From NCBI RefSeq assembly GCF_022538185.1, contig NZ_JAKYXC010000001.1, positions 117,467 through 181,466 of the forward strand: 64,000 nt of DNA, read 5' to 3'. The DNA is from Microbacterium sp. CFH 31415 (GTDB lineage: Bacteria > Actinomycetota > Actinomycetes > Actinomycetales > Microbacteriaceae). The position numbers and the translations under genes are program-made. This document shows, one piece after another, positions 35,699 through 44,065 of the stretch. The notes under the pieces are model-generated. The model had not been told where the DNA came from and ran no database searches. It saw nothing but the letters and a program-made list of their open reading frames with translations. The first letter of the stretch is position 1. Every line of letters begins with the position of its first letter.

Positions 35699-36544
35699 AT
35701 GGACGCGTCATCGCTGACTGCGGCCCGATCGAGGGAGCTCGCCGACCTGCGCCGCCGCGCGTACGGCCCGAATGCCGACATCGACTCGGACCCGGCCGCG
35801 CAGCGCCGGCTTCACGAGCTCGAGGAGCTGGTTCGGCCTTCGATTTCCGAAGCGTCGTCGCCGCCCGATCGCCAGATTGACGGCGACCGGCGGCGCTCGA
35901 GCCCGGACGGCGCTGCCGCTGGCGAGCGCACCCGCACGCCGTCATCCGTCGCTCTCTATCCGCCTTCCGAGGCACCCGATGAGGATGCGGTCGAAGTGCC
36001 CCGGCCGGCCGTGACGGCACCGGCCCGGCGGTGGTGGCAGCGTGTGCCTCTCTGGGCTGTGACCGCGGTCGCGGGAATCGCCGTCGGGCTCGCCGCGGGG
36101 CTGGCGTGGCCCACCGACTCCGAGCCGCCACCGGACCTGACGCTCGACGTCGAGCCGGGCGGGGGCGAGCGGGGCGCGGGTTTCACCGAGAACCTCGATT
36201 ACTGGGGTGTCGATCCCGGAAGCGTCGTGCCGCACGAGCAGTTCGACGTGATCCAGGTGTGGACCGCCCGTGCGGTCGACGAGTCGCGCTGCGTGCTGCT
36301 GTCGCACGACGGCGGGTTCCTCAGCGCGACATGCAGCGGCGGCGGTCTCGATCCCGTGCTCGATTTCACGGTGTACGACGGCATGTCGCTCGAGTTCGAC
36401 GAACCGCTCCCGATCGGCACGGTGATCCGTTTCGTGGGGCGAAGCGGCCACGTCGACGTGTGGGTGAGCGCGCCGGGAGACCCTCAGGCGGGGGATGCCT
36501 CGGCCAGTATCTGGCCGGCCGCGTCGGCGCCCAACCGCGCGTAG
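35699..36544 (+). CDS. Single-pass membrane-anchored protein, unknown function
   Basis: 281 residues: a charged, partly disordered N-terminal part (1-110), one transmembrane helix (~116-137, VPLWAVTAVAGIAVGLAAGLAW), then an exported domain of ~140 residues with two cysteines (CVLLSHDGGFLSATCSGG) that could form a disulfide. No family recognised. Its 3' end overlaps the convergent kinase gene by 61 bp. Confidence 0.75.
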   Translation: MDASSLTAARSRELADLRRRAYGPNADIDSDPAAQRRLHELEELVRPSISEASSPPDRQIDGDRRRSSPDGAAAGERTRTPSSVALYPPSEAPDEDAVEVPRPAVTAPARRWWQRVPLWAVTAVAGIAVGLAAGLAWPTDSEPPPDLTLDVEPGGGERGAGFTENLDYWGVDPGSVVPHEQFDVIQVWTARAVDESRCVLLSHDGGFLSATCSGGGLDPVLDFTVYDGMSLEFDEPLPIGTVIRFVGRSGHVDVWVSAPGDPQAGDASASIWPAASAPNRA

Positions 36545-37404
36545 TCCGGGTTGTCGTCGCTGTGAGCGAGCAGCACCACGGCGATCGACGCCGCCCAGGC
36601 ATGCGCGCGGATCCAGGTGGAGCGGTCGTACCGGTCGCCGGCCGCCTCGATGAACGCAGATCTCCCGGCGGCGTCGAAGGCGAGCCAGGCGACCGCCAGG
36701 TCATAGGCCGGATCGCCGGCGGTCACGTCGCCGAAGTCGATGATCGCCACGAGACGCGCGCCATCGGCTACCAGGTTGCCCGGGTGCAGGTCGCCGTGCA
36801 CCCAGACCGCTGGGGCATCCCACGGTCGCTCGGCGACGCCCCGCAGCCAGACGTCCGTGAGCGCGGATGCTGCGGCGGCGTCGAGCCGTCCTGAGGCAGT
36901 CAGTTCGTTCACCCGCTCCGCGAAAGCTGCGGCGCGGGTTGCGAGAGGTCTGCCGCGCACGGGGTTGATGGGGTGGTCGGCCGGTGCGATCACATGCAGG
37001 GCGGCGAGGGCGTCGGCGAGCGGTGTGGCCCACCCGGTGCGGTCACGGCGCGGCACATCGATTCCTCGAACGCCCTCGAACCACGGCGTGACCGACCATG
37101 CCCACGGGAACCCGTGTCCGGGAACGCCCAGCACGACCGGCGCAGGCACGCGCACGCCGGTCGCCTCGACGGCCGGTGCGAGGAGAGGAAGGCTGCGCTG
37201 CTCGTGCACGATCAGCGGGGCGGCGGCAGCCCGGCGAGGGAGGCGCACGGCCAGCTCGTCGCCGAGGCGCCAGATCTCGCAGTCCCATCCGTCGGCGACC
37301 CGGCGCAGGGGGAGCGCGGCCATCTCGGGTGGCGCCTGGGCGACCAGAAGGCGGCGCACGTGCGTCTCGTCGATCGCAACTTCTGCAGGGGGTTTGTCGG
37401 CCAC
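36484..37404 (-). CDS. APH-family aminoglycoside phosphotransferase-like kinase
   Basis: 306 residues from the GTG at 37404, chosen because TATCGT lies 6 nt upstream. Kinase-like fold: VWVHGDLHPGNLV holds the catalytic Asp (Brenner motif) and IIDFGDVTAGDPAYD the metal-binding DFG-like Asp. Such proteins phosphorylate antibiotics, sugars or choline; resistance function cannot be assumed. 3' end overlaps the convergent membrane-anchored gene by 61 bp. Confidence 0.88.
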   Translation of the reverse strand: MADKPPAEVAIDETHVRRLLVAQAPPEMAALPLRRVADGWDCEIWRLGDELAVRLPRRAAAAPLIVHEQRSLPLLAPAVEATGVRVPAPVVLGVPGHGFPWAWSVTPWFEGVRGIDVPRRDRTGWATPLADALAALHVIAPADHPINPVRGRPLATRAAAFAERVNELTASGRLDAAAASALTDVWLRGVAERPWDAPAVWVHGDLHPGNLVADGARLVAIIDFGDVTAGDPAYDLAVAWLAFDAAGRSAFIEAAGDRYDRSTWIRAHAWAASIAVVLLAHSDDNPDYARLGADAAGQILAEASPA

Positions 37405-37410
37405 CGTCCG

Positions 37411-37416
37411 ACGATA
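37411..37416 (-). promoter_or_regulatory. -10 box (TATCGT) of APH-family gene
   Basis: Minus-strand TATCGT, 6 nt, then GTG at 37404. Confidence 0.55.
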
Positions 37417-37438
37417 CCGGGACGCGCATGTCTTTTTT

Positions 37439-37461
37439 TGTGTTGATATGTGTTGTAGTCT
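37439..37461 (+). promoter_or_regulatory. fru operon promoter with direct-repeat operator
   Basis: TGTGTTG occurs at 37439-37445 and 37449-37455, exactly 10 bp apart, followed by -10 TAGTCT (37456-37461). The repeats lie where a DeoR-type repressor would exclude RNA polymerase. The stretch is markedly AT-rich against its surroundings. Confidence 0.6.
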
Positions 37462-37487
37462 GTGGGAATTCCAACGAAGGGTCGCAG

Positions 37488-38267
37488 ATGTACGCAACGG
37501 AGCGTCAGGAGCAGATTGAACGACTGCTGCAGAACGACGGTCGTGTGAGCGTCGTAGAGCTGGCCGGCCTCTTCGACGTCACGACCGAGACGGTGCGCCG
37601 CGACCTCGACCAGCTCGAGGCCGCGGGCGCACTGCGCCGGGTGCACGGGGGCGCCGTCAGCAGCGATCGCGGCAGCACCACCGAGTCGCCCCTCTCGGTG
37701 CGTCAGCAGCGTCACGGCGTCGCGAAGGCCGCGATCGGCCGGCGGGCCGCCGCCGCGCTGGGCGAGCGGTTCCGTGGATCTGTGTTCTTCGACGCCGGCA
37801 CGACCACGGCAGCCGTGGCGTCCCAGCTCGCCCCACGGCTCTCTTCGGACCAGATCGAGGTCGTCACCCACGCCATCAGCCTCGCCGACATCCTGAGCGC
37901 GGCGCCCGGCGCAGGACTGACCCTCGTGGGCGGGCGCGTCCGAGGTGTGACGGGCGCGGCCGTCGGCGCCGACACCGTCCGCTCGATCGAGGGCATGCGT
38001 CCCGACGTCGCCTTCGTCGGAGTCAACGGGGTGTCGGCGAGTTTCGGACTCAGCACGCCCGATCCCGAGGAAGCGGCGGTCAAGCGAGCGATCGTCCGCT
38101 CGGCTCGCCGTGTGATCGTGGTCGCCGATGCCGAGAAGCTCGGGTCCGAGCTTCTCGTCGGCTTCGCATCGCTGGCCGACATCGACGTCCTCGTGACCGA
38201 CGCCCAGCCCGACGCCGAACTGGCCGCCGCCCTCGCCGACGCCGACGTGGAGGTGTGGCACGCATGA
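37488..38267 (+). CDS. DeoR-family repressor of the fructose operon
   Basis: 259 residues. N-terminal DeoR helix-turn-helix (RQEQIERLLQNDGRVSVVELAGLFDVTTETVRRDLDQLE) and C-terminal sugar-phosphate-sensing domain (DAGTTTAAVA, VGGRVRGVTGAAVG). GAAGG 7 nt before the ATG; stop overlaps fruK by 4 bp. Expected ligand is fructose-1-phosphate or fructose-1,6-bisphosphate (FruR-like), inferred from the operon. Confidence 0.93.
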   Translation: MYATERQEQIERLLQNDGRVSVVELAGLFDVTTETVRRDLDQLEAAGALRRVHGGAVSSDRGSTTESPLSVRQQRHGVAKAAIGRRAAAALGERFRGSVFFDAGTTTAAVASQLAPRLSSDQIEVVTHAISLADILSAAPGAGLTLVGGRVRGVTGAAVGADTVRSIEGMRPDVAFVGVNGVSASFGLSTPDPEEAAVKRAIVRSARRVIVVADAEKLGSELLVGFASLADIDVLVTDAQPDAELAAALADADVEVWHA

Positions 38268-39217
38268 TCGTCACCCTCACCGTGAACCCATCGCTCGATC
38301 GGACGATCGAGCTCGACCAGCCCCTTCGCCCCGGGGGAGTTCAGGGCGCGGTCTCCGCTCGAGAGGACGCCGGCGGAAAGGGCATCAACGTCGCCCGGGC
38401 CGTCTCCTCAGCCGGCGTCGACGTGGTCGCGGTCCTGCCGCTCGCCCCCGACGACCCGTTCGGCGCCGTACTGCGCCGATCATCGATCGTCGCACGCACC
38501 GTCGCGGTCGACGGTCACGTCCGTGCGAACGTCACCATCACCGACCCTTCCGGCGAGACGACGAAGCTCAACCTCCCGGGCGTCGCGTTGAGCGAAGCGG
38601 ATGCCGCGGCCGTCGTCACGGCTGTGGTGAAGGCCTCGGAGGGCGCTCGCTGGCTCGTGCTGGCAGGCTCGCTCCCGCCGGGGGTCCGCGACGACTTCTA
38701 CGTCGACGTCATCGCGGCGGTGCGCCGTGCACACGGCCCGAGCGCGCCGCAGATCGCGGTCGACACTTCCGGGCCGGCGCTGGCGACCGTCGTCGCGCGC
38801 GCGCGGCCCGACCTCATCAAGCCCAACGACGACGAGCTCGCCGAGCTCGTCGGCCGGCCTGCACTGCCCCCGGGCGACCTCGCGAGCACCGCGGGCGAAC
38901 TCGGCCGCACGCTCGTCCCGTCGCGCGTCGCCGCTGCGCTCGTCACGCTGGGGTCCGCAGGGGCCGTACTCGTGACGCCCGAAGGCGCCTGGTCGGCCGC
39001 TCCGCCCGTCATCCGCGTGGCCAGCACCGTCGGTGCCGGCGACAGCTCGCTCGCCGGCTACGTCCTTGCGGACTCCCTCGGCGCCCCGGCGGATGAGCGA
39101 TTGCGTCACGCGGTGCGCTATGGCGCGGCGGCTGCTTCCCTCCCCGGCACCCAAGCCCCGTCGCCCGCCGATCTGCCGGAGGGCGACGTGATCGTCACCC
39201 GCCTCTCGCCTGCCTGA
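38264..39217 (+). CDS. fruK: 1-phosphofructokinase
   Basis: 317-residue PfkB-family kinase turning fructose-1-phosphate, the product of the fructose PTS, into fructose-1,6-bisphosphate. Motifs: TLTVNPSLDRTIEL at the start, AGGKGINVARA (PfkB signature 1), KPNDDELAELVG and ASTVGAGDSSLAGYVLA with the catalytic Asp. A GGAGGTG site lies in the end of the deoR gene; ATGA overlap. Confidence 0.95.
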   Translation: MIVTLTVNPSLDRTIELDQPLRPGGVQGAVSAREDAGGKGINVARAVSSAGVDVVAVLPLAPDDPFGAVLRRSSIVARTVAVDGHVRANVTITDPSGETTKLNLPGVALSEADAAAVVTAVVKASEGARWLVLAGSLPPGVRDDFYVDVIAAVRRAHGPSAPQIAVDTSGPALATVVARARPDLIKPNDDELAELVGRPALPPGDLASTAGELGRTLVPSRVAAALVTLGSAGAVLVTPEGAWSAAPPVIRVASTVGAGDSSLAGYVLADSLGAPADERLRHAVRYGAAAASLPGTQAPSPADLPEGDVIVTRLSPA

Positions 39218-39248
39218 ATCCCGTCCTCACCGACCATTGGAGGTCACC

Positions 39249-41300
39249 GTGTCCGACACCATCACTCCGGACCTCGTCAGTCTCGACGTCGGCCTCGGCG
39301 CCGACAAGGAAGCTGTCATCCGCTCACTCGCCGCCCGTGTCGTGGCGCAGGGTCGCGCCACCGATGCCGAGGCGCTCTTCGCCGATGCGTGGGCGCGTGA
39401 GCAGAAGGATGAGACCGGCCTGCCCGGCGGCATCGCGATCCCTCATGCCAAGAGCGCGGCGGTCACAGAGCCGTCGCTCGCCTTCGCGCGGCTCGCACCG
39501 GGCGTCGACTTCGGCGCACCCGACGGCCCGGCCGACCTCGTCTTCCTGATCGCCGCGCCGGAAGGGGCGGCCGAGGCGCATCTCGCCGTGCTGTCGAAGC
39601 TCGCGCGCAGCCTCATGCAGGACGACTTCACGGCCGGTCTGCGCTCGGCCGCCAGCGACGACGAGGTCGTCGCCATCGTGCGCGCCGCGATCGGAGAGGG
39701 AGATGTCTCGGCCGCGCACGCCGCCCCCGCGGCTGCGCCGGCCACCGTCGCATCCCCTGCGGCCGCGCCTGACGACCTGACCGTCGACGGGCGCCCCGCG
39801 CGCATCGTCGCGGTGACCTCGTGCGCGACCGGCATCGCCCACACCTTCATGGCGGCCGATGCGCTGACGGCGGCGGGAAGCGCGGCGGGCATCGACCTCG
39901 CTGTCGAGCCGCAGGGCTCCAGCGGCTATCAGGCGCTGCCCCGAGAGGTGATCGACGGCGCCGACGCCGTGATCTTCGCCACCGACGTCGACGTACGCGA
40001 ACTCCAGCGATTCGCCGGCAAGCCCGTCGTGCGCTCCGGCGTGAAGCGTGGCATCGAGCAGCCGCGGGAGTTGATCGCGGAGGCGGTCGCCGCAGCGAAC
40101 GACCCGGGCGCGACGCGTGTGTCCGGCACCGCGAGCGAGGCGAACACGACCGCCTCGGCGGATTCGGTGTCATGGGGAGCGCGCATCCAGCGGATCCTCC
40201 TCACCGGTGTCAGCTACATGATCCCGTTCGTCGCCGGCGGTGGCCTGCTCATCGCACTCGGGTTCCTGTTCTTCGGCAGCGACTACAGCGCGCCGGGCAA
40301 CGCCAACACCGTTGTCGTCGAGAACTCCCTGTGGGACCTGCCGGAAGGGGGGCTGGGCATCTACCTGGGCTCTGTGGCCTTCGCCATCGGCGCGGCCTCG
40401 ATGGGCTTCCTGGTCTCGGCCCTCGCGGGATACATCGCGTTCGCGATCGCCGACCGGCCGGGCATCGCGCCCGGTTTCGTCGCGGGCGCCGTCGCGGTCC
40501 TCATGAACGCCGGCTTCATCGGCGGCATCGTCGGCGGACTCCTCGCCGGTGTGACGGCCTGGTGGATCGGCACATGGCGGGTGCCCCGGTGGCTGCGCGG
40601 GCTCATGCCGGTCGCGATCATCCCCCTGCTGGCGTCGATCGTGGCATCGGGACTGATGGTGCTGTTCCTCGGGCGGCCGATCGCGACGCTCATGGAGTGG
40701 CTGACCGTCTGGCTCAACGAGCTCGCGGGAACAGCGGGAATCGTCGTCGTCGGCGTGATCCTCGGACTGATGATGTGCTTCGACCTCGGTGGGCCCGTCA
40801 ACAAGGTGGCCTACGCGTTCGCAGTCGCCGGTCTCGCCGCGGGGTCGCCCGAGAACCCCACGCCCTACCTGATCATGGCCGCGGTCATGGCGGCCGGCAT
40901 GGTGCCGCCGCTCGCCATGGCGCTCGCCTCCACGGTGCTCGCACGAGACCTGTTCCCGCCGGTCGAACGCGAGAACGGCAAAGCCGCCTGGCTCCTCGGC
41001 GCCGCCTTCATCAGCGAGGGAGCCATCCCGTTCGCGGCCGCCGACCCGCTGCGCGTCATTCCGGCCTCGCTCGTCGGCGGTGCGGTGACGGGTGGGCTCA
41101 GCATGGCCCTGGCCGTCCAGTCGCTGGCGCCGCACGGCGGAGCGTTCGTGTTCTTCGCGATCAGCCCGTTCTGGGGCTTCCTGGTCGCCATCGCGGCAGG
41201 TACGGTCGTGACCGCGCTTGTGGTGATCGCCCTCAAGAAGTGGGTCGGCCGCAAGGAGCTCGAACAGGCAGAGGCTCCATTCGAGGCCGTCCCCGCGTGA
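39249..41300 (+). CDS. fruA: PTS fructose transporter subunit IIABC
   Basis: 683 residues in three domains: IIA with phospho-accepting H66 in GIAIPHAKS, an Ala/Pro-rich linker (~155-178), IIB with phospho-accepting C192 in VTSCATGIAHTFMAADAL, and the IIC membrane channel from ~320 with about nine helices (SYMIPFVAGGGLLIALGF, CFDLGGPVNKVAYAF, FISEGAIPFAAADP). Takes up fructose and phosphorylates it at C1. GTG 39249 is preferred because GGAGG lies 5 nt upstream. Confidence 0.95.
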   Translation: MSDTITPDLVSLDVGLGADKEAVIRSLAARVVAQGRATDAEALFADAWAREQKDETGLPGGIAIPHAKSAAVTEPSLAFARLAPGVDFGAPDGPADLVFLIAAPEGAAEAHLAVLSKLARSLMQDDFTAGLRSAASDDEVVAIVRAAIGEGDVSAAHAAPAAAPATVASPAAAPDDLTVDGRPARIVAVTSCATGIAHTFMAADALTAAGSAAGIDLAVEPQGSSGYQALPREVIDGADAVIFATDVDVRELQRFAGKPVVRSGVKRGIEQPRELIAEAVAAANDPGATRVSGTASEANTTASADSVSWGARIQRILLTGVSYMIPFVAGGGLLIALGFLFFGSDYSAPGNANTVVVENSLWDLPEGGLGIYLGSVAFAIGAASMGFLVSALAGYIAFAIADRPGIAPGFVAGAVAVLMNAGFIGGIVGGLLAGVTAWWIGTWRVPRWLRGLMPVAIIPLLASIVASGLMVLFLGRPIATLMEWLTVWLNELAGTAGIVVVGVILGLMMCFDLGGPVNKVAYAFAVAGLAAGSPENPTPYLIMAAVMAAGMVPPLAMALASTVLARDLFPPVERENGKAAWLLGAAFISEGAIPFAAADPLRVIPASLVGGAVTGGLSMALAVQSLAPHGGAFVFFAISPFWGFLVAIAAGTVVTALVVIALKKWVGRKELEQAEAPFEAVPA

Positions 41301-41335
41301 CCGACCGAACGACCATCCACCGAAGGAGACAGGAA

Positions 41336-41605
41336 ATGGCAGAACGTCAGGCCACCATCGCGAGCAGCTCAGGACTGCACGCCCGACCCGCGAAGCTCTT
41401 CGTGCAGGCCGTGCAGGAGAAGGGCGTCCCCGTGACGATCGCGGTGGAGGGCGGCCCCGACCTCAACGCGGGCAGCATCCTCTCCCTCATGGGGCTCGGC
41501 GCGTCGCATGGTACCGTCGTGACACTCAAGGCCGAAGGGGACGGAGCGGAGCAGGCGCTCGACGAACTCGTCGAACTGCTCGAGACCGATCTCGACGCCG
41601 AGTAG
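41336..41605 (+). CDS. ptsH: Phosphocarrier protein HPr
   Basis: 89 residues; active-site H15 in SSGLHARPAKLF, and the Ser region in NAGSILSLMGLG. Passes phosphate from enzyme I to the fructose IIA domain. GAAGGAG 8 nt upstream of ATG. Last gene of the fru operon before the terminator; enzyme I (ptsI) is not in this window. Confidence 0.95.
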   Translation: MAERQATIASSSGLHARPAKLFVQAVQEKGVPVTIAVEGGPDLNAGSILSLMGLGASHGTVVTLKAEGDGAEQALDELVELLETDLDAE

Positions 41606-41640
41606 CGCAACGGGCCGCCGAGCGGCCCGAGCGAGTCGAG

Positions 41641-41683
41641 ACGACGGATGCCGCGGAAAGTGAAGCCGCGCGGCATCCGTCGT
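41641..41683 (+). terminator. Hairpin terminator of fru operon
   Basis: Perfect 15-bp stem (41641-41655 with 41669-41683), 13-nt loop. The stem contains the GGATGCCGC word common in this genome. Confidence 0.8.
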
Positions 41684-41702
41684 CCGCGTTCCGGTGACCT
41701 TC

Positions 41703-42341
41703 CTACAGGTCGGTGGAGTCGCCCGGTTCGAGGAGGAGGAACTCTCCGCCGTGCTGCTCGACCGCCCACCGCAGCCGCGCGCGATGCATGTCTCGGCCGA
41801 GCACGGAGAGCGTCATGTCGTGGGTGCCGAACGCCTGCCGCGGCGCCACCGCCAGCACGAAGTCCATCGCCTCGCCGATCTTGAGCCACGGGGCGCCGAG
41901 CGGCGCGGCCAGCAGGCGCACCTCCCGGCCCGATGGGACCGCGTAGGAGTCGCCCGGGTAGTAGAACTCGTCGTTGACCATCACGCCCACGTTGTCGATC
42001 ACCGGAATGGACTCGTGGATCACCGCGTGCCGGCCGCCGAAGAACTCCAGGCGGAAGGGCCCGAGCTCCAGGGTGTCGCCGGGGTGGACCGCGGTGACGT
42101 CGTAGCCCGCGGCGGCCTGGACGACGCCCTCTGGGCCGTAGATCGGGGTGCCCGGGTACGCCTTGAGCAGCCGGTCGAGGTGGTCGGGGGTCCAGTGGTC
42201 GACGTGTTCGTGGGTGATCACGATCCCCACGAGATCCTCGAGGTCGGTGAGCGGCGTCGTGAACGAGCCGGGGTCGATCACCAGCGTCCGGCCGGCTTCG
42301 GTGAGGGTCAGGGTGGCGTGCTCGAACTTGGTCACTCGCAT
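41703..42341 (-). CDS. Metallo-beta-lactamase-fold hydrolase
   Basis: 212 residues from the ATG at 42341. Zinc motif ITHEHVDHW (HxHxDH) at ~62, further ligands GGRHAVIHE (~112) and GDSYAVP (~145), final H in FGTHDMTLS. Resembles UlaG/YtnP-like cytoplasmic metal hydrolases. Substrate unknown; convergent with the fru operon. Confidence 0.9.
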   Translation of the reverse strand: MRVTKFEHATLTLTEAGRTLVIDPGSFTTPLTDLEDLVGIVITHEHVDHWTPDHLDRLLKAYPGTPIYGPEGVVQAAAGYDVTAVHPGDTLELGPFRLEFFGGRHAVIHESIPVIDNVGVMVNDEFYYPGDSYAVPSGREVRLLAAPLGAPWLKIGEAMDFVLAVAPRQAFGTHDMTLSVLGRDMHRARLRWAVEQHGGEFLLLEPGDSTDL

Positions 42342-42435
42342 GCTCCGAGTCAACTCTGCAGGTCGGTCACGAGCAAGCGCGGCGCGGCCCCCGGCCTCGA
42401 ATTCGACACACGCAAGCGCACCCGACCCGGCGGAT

Positions 42436-42465
42436 TTGGAGAGGGCATGAACGCCATGGCATAAT
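42436..42465 (+). promoter_or_regulatory. Promoter of tRNA-Glu
   Basis: -35-like TTGGAG (42436-42441), 18-bp spacer, -10 CATAAT (42460-42465), 17 nt before the tRNA. Confidence 0.55.
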
Positions 42466-42482
42466 CGAACGGTTGCGAAAAC

Positions 42483-42558
42483 GGCCCCATCGTATAGCGG
42501 CCTAGTACGCCGCCCTCTCACGGCGGTAACGCGGGTTCGAATCCCGCTGGGGTCACCA
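42483..42558 (+). tRNA. tRNA-Glu (anticodon CTC)
   Basis: 76 nt including an encoded CCA. Acceptor GGCCCCA/TGGGGTC, anticodon stem CCGCC/GGCGG with loop CTCTCAC giving CTC, T arm GCGGGTTCGAATCCCGC. Confidence 0.96.
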
Positions 42559-42563
42559 ACAGG

Positions 42564-42596
42564 CAAGAAGCCCGGTCCATCGGACCGGGCTTCTTG
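42564..42596. terminator. Hairpin terminator after tRNA-Glu
   Basis: Perfect 15-bp stem (42564-42578 with 42582-42596), 3-nt loop; TTCTTG at the end. Also ends 6 bp from the stop of the convergent membrane-protein gene, so it probably serves both. Confidence 0.88.
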
Positions 42597-42601
42597 CTTC
42601 G

Positions 42602-43198
42602 CTACCGGTCGCCGGCCGAGACCGTCGCGCACGCCCCCACGGGCACGGCGGCGATGACGATCCCGGCGGCCACGCCCCCGAGGCCGCCGACCGCCATGTC
42701 GCCGATCGTGTCGGCATACGCGACGAAGATGTCGTCGCTGATGAAGGCGTGGCCGAACCACTCGACCATCTCCCAGAGCGCGCTGATCGCGAGCGCCAGC
42801 AGCGGCACGACGAGGAGCGGGACGCGTCGCATCGCGCGGGCCTCGGGGTGCCACGGGACGACGCCCCACCGGCTCAGCAGCACGCAGAGCATCGCAGCCA
42901 GCACGCCGGTCGCGACGAAGTGCACCGCGAGATCCCACCACGCGATCGATGTGTAGAGATCGAGTACGTTGCTCCAGGCGGCCACAAGGATCGTGACGCC
43001 GTAGGTGATGTCGAACGCCGGTCGCACGCCGAGGAAGCGGGGGAGGAGAGTGGCAGGCAGCGCGAACGCCAGGATCCCGGCATCCGTCGGCGTCCACCAG
43101 ATCGCACCGGCGAGCACACTGAGCACGGCGAGGATCCGCACGGCGTCGGCGCTGATCTCGGCGGAGCCGCGGGGCCAGCGCAGGAACGCCCGCCTCAT
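42602..43198 (-). CDS. DUF2238/YjdF-like membrane protein
   Basis: 198 residues with about six transmembrane helices. The segment ALWEMVEWFGHAFISDDIFVAYADTIGDMAVGGLGG matches the family pattern of a Glu-Trp helix followed by an acidic D-T-x-G-D motif. Starts inside the stop of the upstream EEP gene (ATGA). Function unknown. Confidence 0.75.
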   Translation of the reverse strand: MRRAFLRWPRGSAEISADAVRILAVLSVLAGAIWWTPTDAGILAFALPATLLPRFLGVRPAFDITYGVTILVAAWSNVLDLYTSIAWWDLAVHFVATGVLAAMLCVLLSRWGVVPWHPEARAMRRVPLLVVPLLALAISALWEMVEWFGHAFISDDIFVAYADTIGDMAVGGLGGVAAGIVIAAVPVGACATVSAGDR

Positions 43199-44037
43199 GC
43201 GCGTTCCTCCGCCGTGATCCGCACGACCGTCTGCACGGGAAGGTGGTCCGATGGCCAGCCGCCGTCGATCCGACCCGCGTTGATGGCGCTGCGGTCGACG
43301 GCCACACCGGGCGACACGAGGATCCAGTCGATGCGCGCGCCCTTCAGCCGCGGCGTGCGGTATCGCGCGTAGGTCCCCCATTGCGGGGTCAGACGAGCGG
43401 ATGCCGCGACCCACGCGTCCCGGAGGGCGTCGCCGTCCGCCGTCAGCGTCCGCACGGGGGGAGAGAAGACGCCGCTGTTGAGATCACCGGTGACGATCAC
43501 GGGCGTCCCTGCGGCGGCGGCGCGGTCGCGGATGCGGGCCGCTGAACGCACTCTCGACCGGGGTGACAGCGGGTCGAGGTGCGTATTGAGCGCCGTGAAG
43601 GAGTGCGCCGTCGAGCGATCCGTGAAGACGGCGGAGACGAGGACCCGCGGGATCGGGTTGCCCCACGTGCGCGAGCCGGCGACGTCGGGGCGATCGGACA
43701 ACGCCTGCTGCGACCAGCGCACGAGCTCCAGACGCTCGGCGTCGTAGACGATCGGGCATCCCTCACCCCGACCGGTGGCACTGCGGCCCTGGCCGACCAG
43801 CCGGAACGCCCGACCGAGCGCGTCCCGCACGAGCGACGCCTGGTCGGGGAGCGCCTCCTGCAGGCCGACGAGCGTCGGGCGCTCCGTGCCCATGAGCGTG
43901 CGCACGCGCGGCGCCCGGGCACTCCACCGATCCGCCGGCGGCGACGCGGCGGAACCCATCCGGCGGCGCACGTTGAACGTCATCACATGGAGTCCGGGCG
44001 GGTCCACCGGCCCGATCAGGGGGTCGTAGCGGCTCAC
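43195..44037 (-). CDS. Endonuclease/exonuclease/phosphatase-family protein
   Basis: 280 residues from GTG 44037 (GAGGAG ~7 nt upstream). EEP fold motifs in order: MTFNVRR, VGLQEALPDQ, TGDLNSG, IDWILVSPG and SDHLPVQT with the catalytic His. No signal peptide, so cytoplasmic. Could be a phosphodiesterase or nuclease. Coupled to the downstream membrane protein by a 4-bp overlap. Confidence 0.88.
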   Translation of the reverse strand: MSRYDPLIGPVDPPGLHVMTFNVRRRMGSAASPPADRWSARAPRVRTLMGTERPTLVGLQEALPDQASLVRDALGRAFRLVGQGRSATGRGEGCPIVYDAERLELVRWSQQALSDRPDVAGSRTWGNPIPRVLVSAVFTDRSTAHSFTALNTHLDPLSPRSRVRSAARIRDRAAAAGTPVIVTGDLNSGVFSPPVRTLTADGDALRDAWVAASARLTPQWGTYARYRTPRLKGARIDWILVSPGVAVDRSAINAGRIDGGWPSDHLPVQTVVRITAEERA

Positions 44038-44065
44038 GTGGTCTCCTCGTCGCGGAGGACCCACG

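Noticed and set aside
36484..37404. Antibiotic resistance gene
   Set aside because: The APH fold is shared by many metabolic kinases; nothing in the sequence or context identifies an antibiotic substrate.
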